From NCBI RefSeq assembly GCF_019175385.1, contig NC_083338.1, positions 66,806,884 through 66,870,883 of the forward strand: a DNA stretch of 64,000 nt, written 5' to 3'. This document shows, piece by piece, positions 60,086 through 64,000 of this stretch. Source of the stretch: Lycium barbarum. Taxonomy: Eukaryota; Streptophyta; Magnoliopsida; Solanales; Solanaceae. The notes beneath the pieces were generated by a model. It did no database searches. It was given only the letters and a program-made list of their open reading frames with translations, and had not been told where the DNA came from. Each line of letters starts with the position of its first letter. Position 1 is the first letter of the stretch. The translations under genes were made by a program, and so were the position numbers.

Positions 60086-60354
60086 ATCTTTTGTTTATCG
60101 AACTGATGTAAAAGTGAGCTAAAGGTATAAATCCCTTATTTCGTATTGAGACTTAAGTGTTCTAGTTGTGATAGTCCGCACGAGGACTATGTTATTCTTG
60201 TTTGGGTGTTAGTTGTATTTTCATCTTTCTGGAATTGTTTGATTACAAAGAAAACTCTAGCAAGATTTCTGGAAAAAAATTGAGACTTAGTGATAAAGAA
60301 AATTTTAGGCCATGACTCTCATTTAAGGATGAATGATCCTGAGGAGGGGCGTAA
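60086..60354 (+). other. 3' untranslated region and polypurine tract of element M
   Basis: No gene. CATTTAAGGATGAATGATC near 60319 corresponds to the inverted repeat seen before other polypurine tracts, followed by TGAGGAGGGGCGTAA directly before the LTR. Confidence 0.75.
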
Positions 60355-62887
60355 TGTAACATTCGGTAAATTAAGGTTAAATGTGAAAACATCAAGAGAG
60401 TAATAATGTGACTTTTTAGCTATTTGAAGTCCTATCAAAATGATATTGGGTGGAAATAGTTATTTTAAGATCAAGACGAATAGTGAGGTGCATAGGATTT
60501 GAAAGAATCGACTAAGTTTTACGCTAGGACTGACTTCTAGCAAGATTGTGTGTAGATCCATTAAGAATTTGGGAAAACTTAAAAGATAAAAGTTGTAGCT
60601 CTTTAAAATACCTTTCCAATGATATAAGGAATAGATGAATTGGAGTTTCCTACAAGATGTTATGACCATTTTGTCATCGGGTGTGTGTGCTACATTTTTG
60701 GTAGAAAGTTCTGTGCTATGTTTGGGCGACACCCAGCCATAACATGACAAAGCTGTGAATTCCAGAAAGTAATGTACATTGGTTGGGCGATGCCCAGGGT
60801 CCCCAAAAACGCAGAACCCAGCTTTAAAACATGAATTTATGCAATTTAAGTCTCTTTTAACTTCTACAAAACCCTAAGTCAACTTTCTCTCCTCTTGACA
60901 TCTTCCCACACCAAGGTAAGGTTACTCCATGTATTTATAAGTAATTCTAACACTCCAACATGTATAGTTAATAAAGATTAACACTAGTTCATTCTTCAAA
61001 CCCCTAGAGATAAGTTGAAGGGACGTTTGGGAACTCTCTTGAAGGTAAGACCTTTGATTTGTTATGATGTTATTAAAGGGATTAGAATAATGTAGAGCGT
61101 TAAGATTGATTATAATCCATGGGTGATTCATAGGGTTCAAGTTCACATTTTTAGGCACGAAAAGCCCTAGTTTCTCGATTAAGTGTGGGAACTCGTAGAA
61201 TTGTTTAAAGTTCTGAACTTTATCATTAAAAACTATTGTAGAACAATTGTCGAATGTGGAAGAAAACATTTTGTAGCTTTTAACAGGAACCGAGGTCTGT
61301 CTACATTTTTAAAACATATTGATATCTATACATATGCTTTGAAAACATCATTTGAAATATGTCTAGTCCTAAGAATGTTTTGAAAGCATGATCAGTTATG
61401 ATAATCCTCCTCTGACTGTTTGTACACGTTAAAACTCTAGTTTGGTGGTTGTTCTTTGTTGAACTTATTTTTGAAGTAAAGATGATATTTGAACAAGGTC
61501 ATGCGCGTGTAGGGTCAAGCTCGCGTCGGACCTCATACGATTTATACTATAGCTGAAACGTATTGCCTAATATGGATGATTGTGCTTATTTTTGAAAGAT
61601 TGAAACTTTACACACGTTTTGTTCGTTAAATGGGTTTTTTTAACTTGAAGTTAAATACTGGATTGGAATAGGTTGTAAATTGATTGTGGTTTGGAATACC
61701 TCTATTATGAAAAGATGATTCGGGCAACATGCCATGATTTTTTATTGTTGTGTTTGGCCTAGTTATTCGAGAGGATGAATAACTGCTATGAGTCGCTCTC
61801 CGGTTTGTATGTTGTATTCATGCAAAATCCTAGTTATTCGGGAGGATGAATAACCCATGAGTTATACTCCGGTGTAAGCCGCATTCATACACAAGCCTTG
61901 TTATTCAAGAGGATGAATAACCCGTGAGTTGTACTCTGGTGTACGTCGCACTTGTGGACAAGCCTAGTTATTCAGATGATGGATAACTGATGTGAGTTGT
62001 GCTCCGATGTGTAAGCCGTATTCGTGCATAGCCTAGTTATTCGGGAGGATGAGTAACCACCTTGAGTTGTACTGCGGTATGTAAGTCGCATTTATGCGCA
62101 AACCCTAATGTTCTTTGTGTGCAAACTATGGTTGTTTTCTCGTGTGTTGGCATGTGCTACACTTTGGTTGCTTGTGAGTGGCTTATTGATGATTTTGAGT
62201 TCCTGATTTAAAGATTCAATTTTGATAAACGGTTTGATGGATGAAATGGTTATAGTTCTTGCTTATTTGGTTGTCCACAGAAAGTTCTACTAAGGTTGAT
62301 TACTCTTTGCTCTATCTCTTATTCTCGAACTGCTTTACTATATTGACTCACAAGTTTTGCAATAACTATCTTATCTTGATTTATTAACTATTTCCCCTTA
62401 GACACTTAATGAGTACCTAGTACTCAGGCATACCATTGTTGTTTTTTATGGTGCATCAGGTAACGTCGAAGAGCAGGTTTGTGATACGCGTGCAGATTAG
62501 GAGAACTTGCTACTTTTCAGACTTATAGGTGAATTGTTCATGGGATACCCCTTCTATTTAGTTTCAATGTTTTAGTTTCTAGGTTGCATCCCAATGTGTT
62601 AGACTCTGTTTATGTTTCTTAGAAGCTCCATTGTTACATATTGTGTTGTGGGTAGATTGTTGAGGTCTTGTATAACTTGTTGGGGCGTTTTCCATGTTTT
62701 ATGACTGAATATTAATATTTTACTTCCATAGATTTTAATGAGTATGAGCATGCTTAGATTTAGCCATTTACGGTTGTTTAAAAGATTATTAAAAGATATT
62801 GGTAATTCTTCAACTTATAAGGTGTTTCCGATATGGTTCCATAGCGCCGAATGCCAGTTGCACCCGGGTTGGGTTTCGGACGTGACA
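60355..62887 (+). repeat. 3' LTR of element M
   Basis: TGTAACATTCGG...TTCGGACGTGACA, 2533 bp. It carries a word pair TGGGCGACACCCA (60722) and TGGGCGATGCCCA (60783), a TATA candidate near 60830, donor GAAG/GTAAGACC (intron start 61045), a tandem repeat, hairpin GAGTACCTAGTACTC near 62410, and acceptor ATCAG/GTAAC ending 62459. It is related to LTRs J and K. Confidence 0.87.
61757..62104 (+). repeat. ~70-bp tandem repeat in LTR M, five units
   Basis: Units contain CCTAGTTATTCGGGAGGATG, AATAACC and a GAGTTGTACTCCGGTGT-like segment. It shares its core with the repeat of LTR K. Confidence 0.88.
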
Positions 62888-63741
62888 TTAGTGAAAGGTA
62901 TTTAAATCAATAGTTCTTCCATAGGTGGATTCTTGACTACACTCATTTATCTCCTTGAGTTATAAGCGGTTATTCTAAGTATGTTGGCGTTTTCTTTTTC
63001 CAGTCATTATTTACTTTAAATTTCATCTTTACAAAACTATCAGATTTATCAAATAGTAATCAAGCAATACTAAGTGCCATATTCAAAATCCAATCCTCAT
63101 GGGATCGACATTATCTATACTATCTTTGACTAGTGAGGCTTTACTTGATAGGTTTGTTTTGGGCTTGTCAACAATCTAATTGAAGCATGGGTGCTACCCT
63201 CATTGTCTTTCACTGGTGCATGCTTGCATTCATATTATGTATTGTATACCACGCATGGCTTATATGGCTTACTTGAACTAAAAGATTTCAAAAATGAATC
63301 TACTATATAATGATCCCAAGTGTTACAGTGAACGATCCCAAAACATTGTTACAGATAGAAATCCAAAAGTTTTATCAGAATAATTCAAAGAATGTTCGAA
63401 TGACTTAAGTATTGTAAGAGGTAATATGTGATCCTGCCGGTTGTTCCTCGGCTTGCTACTTTACATTGTTGGTTCCCGTTTCATTTGTCTCTTATATGTG
63501 CTTCAGTATTTTAATATGCTATCGTATCTGCCTTACATTCGAGTACCATTTTTTCTGTATTCGCGTCCTTTTTGCCGGGGGAGTTACGTTATATTGCAGG
63601 TTCAAATGCACAGGTTGGCAGACTTCCTCGCTAGGTATTTACGGACATTCAACTATTGAGTGGTGAGTCCTTTTCTATCTAGAGTCGAGTCGAGTCTAGG
63701 ACTTTTATAGAAGATATAGTGATTACGGGGTAGATCAGGGC
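62888..63741 (+). repeat. LTR-like fragment
   Basis: No gene. Around 63530-63625 it resembles the acceptor region of LTR Q (20760-20870): CCTTACATTCGAGTACC, a pyrimidine-rich stretch, then TATTGCAG/GTTC near 63599. The left and right limits were not found. Confidence 0.5.
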
Positions 63742-64000
63742 TGTTACACCTCAAATATTTTTGTGTTGTTTGCGTTGTAAGTAAACCAACATAAGCCCAG
63801 AGAGTTCATGGAACCCTCATAAGGTTAAGGAGGACTTCTAACTAGTGCTAAATAAATGTCTAAAGGTTTTGGGATCAAGCGAATTGAAGAAATTAAGTTT
63901 GTCGAAAATTTTGAAAAACTTGGTAGAATTTTCGACAAAAATTTTTGGTCCAACATGAGAGAGGTATATCTCCTAGAATATGAGGAGTTATGGAATGCAT
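63742..64000 (+). repeat. Start of an LTR of the I/G family
   Basis: It begins TGTTACACCTCAAATATTT and resembles 24094 onwards. It continues beyond the window. Confidence 0.75.

Overview
This window is plant repeat DNA, with no host gene that I can support. It is almost entirely LTR retrotransposons of the Ty3/gypsy type, in both orientations and inserted into one another. The one near-complete polyprotein (about 35.1-39.9 kb, minus strand) has the order Gag, protease, reverse transcriptase, RNase H, integrase, chromodomain. With its very long LTRs (2-4 kb) and a primer-binding site matching initiator tRNA-Met, it fits a Tekay/Del-like chromovirus. The host is a flowering plant with a repeat-rich, probably heterochromatic region. 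I would guess a Solanaceae-like eudicot, but the sequence does not prove it.

Layout. 1-1855 is an LTR end. 3282-19856 is a non-coding (LARD-like) element 'A-D'. It is interrupted at 6914-16077 by a complete LARD-like element 'B-C' with two 3.8 kb LTRs and the target duplication GATAC. 19857-24093 holds two LTR fragments, an integrase remnant and unassigned DNA. 24094-26692 is a 5' LTR plus leader ('I'). 26693-31889 and 43196-44865 form the LARD-like element 'E', split by the young coding element 'F' (31890-43195, target duplication AGGAG). 44866-52600 is the minus-strand element 'G' (gag plus 5' LTR), whose LTR is split by solo LTR 'H' (47236-51286). 52601-59868 is the minus-strand element 'J-K', carrying solo LTR 'L' (54820-56875). 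J-K sits in the chromodomain of plus-strand element 'M' (59870-62887). 62888-63741 is LTR-like, and an LTR of the I/G family begins at 63742.

How the parts work together. F once encoded the machinery. A-D, B-C and E encode no recognisable protein but keep the sequences needed in cis: LTRs, primer-binding site, a leader hairpin, and polypurine tracts where their 3' ends survive. They look like parasites of coding relatives such as F.

The most interesting signals are these. (1) A gapless ~104-nt 5S rRNA-derived segment, with its internal Pol III control region intact, lies in the internal region of all three LARD-like elements. (2) A leader hairpin just after the primer-binding site has a loop that is a self-complementary hexamer in five of six elements, and the hexamer differs between families, as in a retroviral dimer-initiation kissing loop. 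(3) Conserved splice signals inside the LTRs outline a leader with two introns and a 46-56 nt micro-exon. (4) Clusters of family-specific palindromic 'words' lie immediately upstream of the LTR TATA boxes. (5) A second, internal polypurine tract lies about 400 bp upstream of the 3' tract. All of this was read by eye; no alignment, folding or database search was run.
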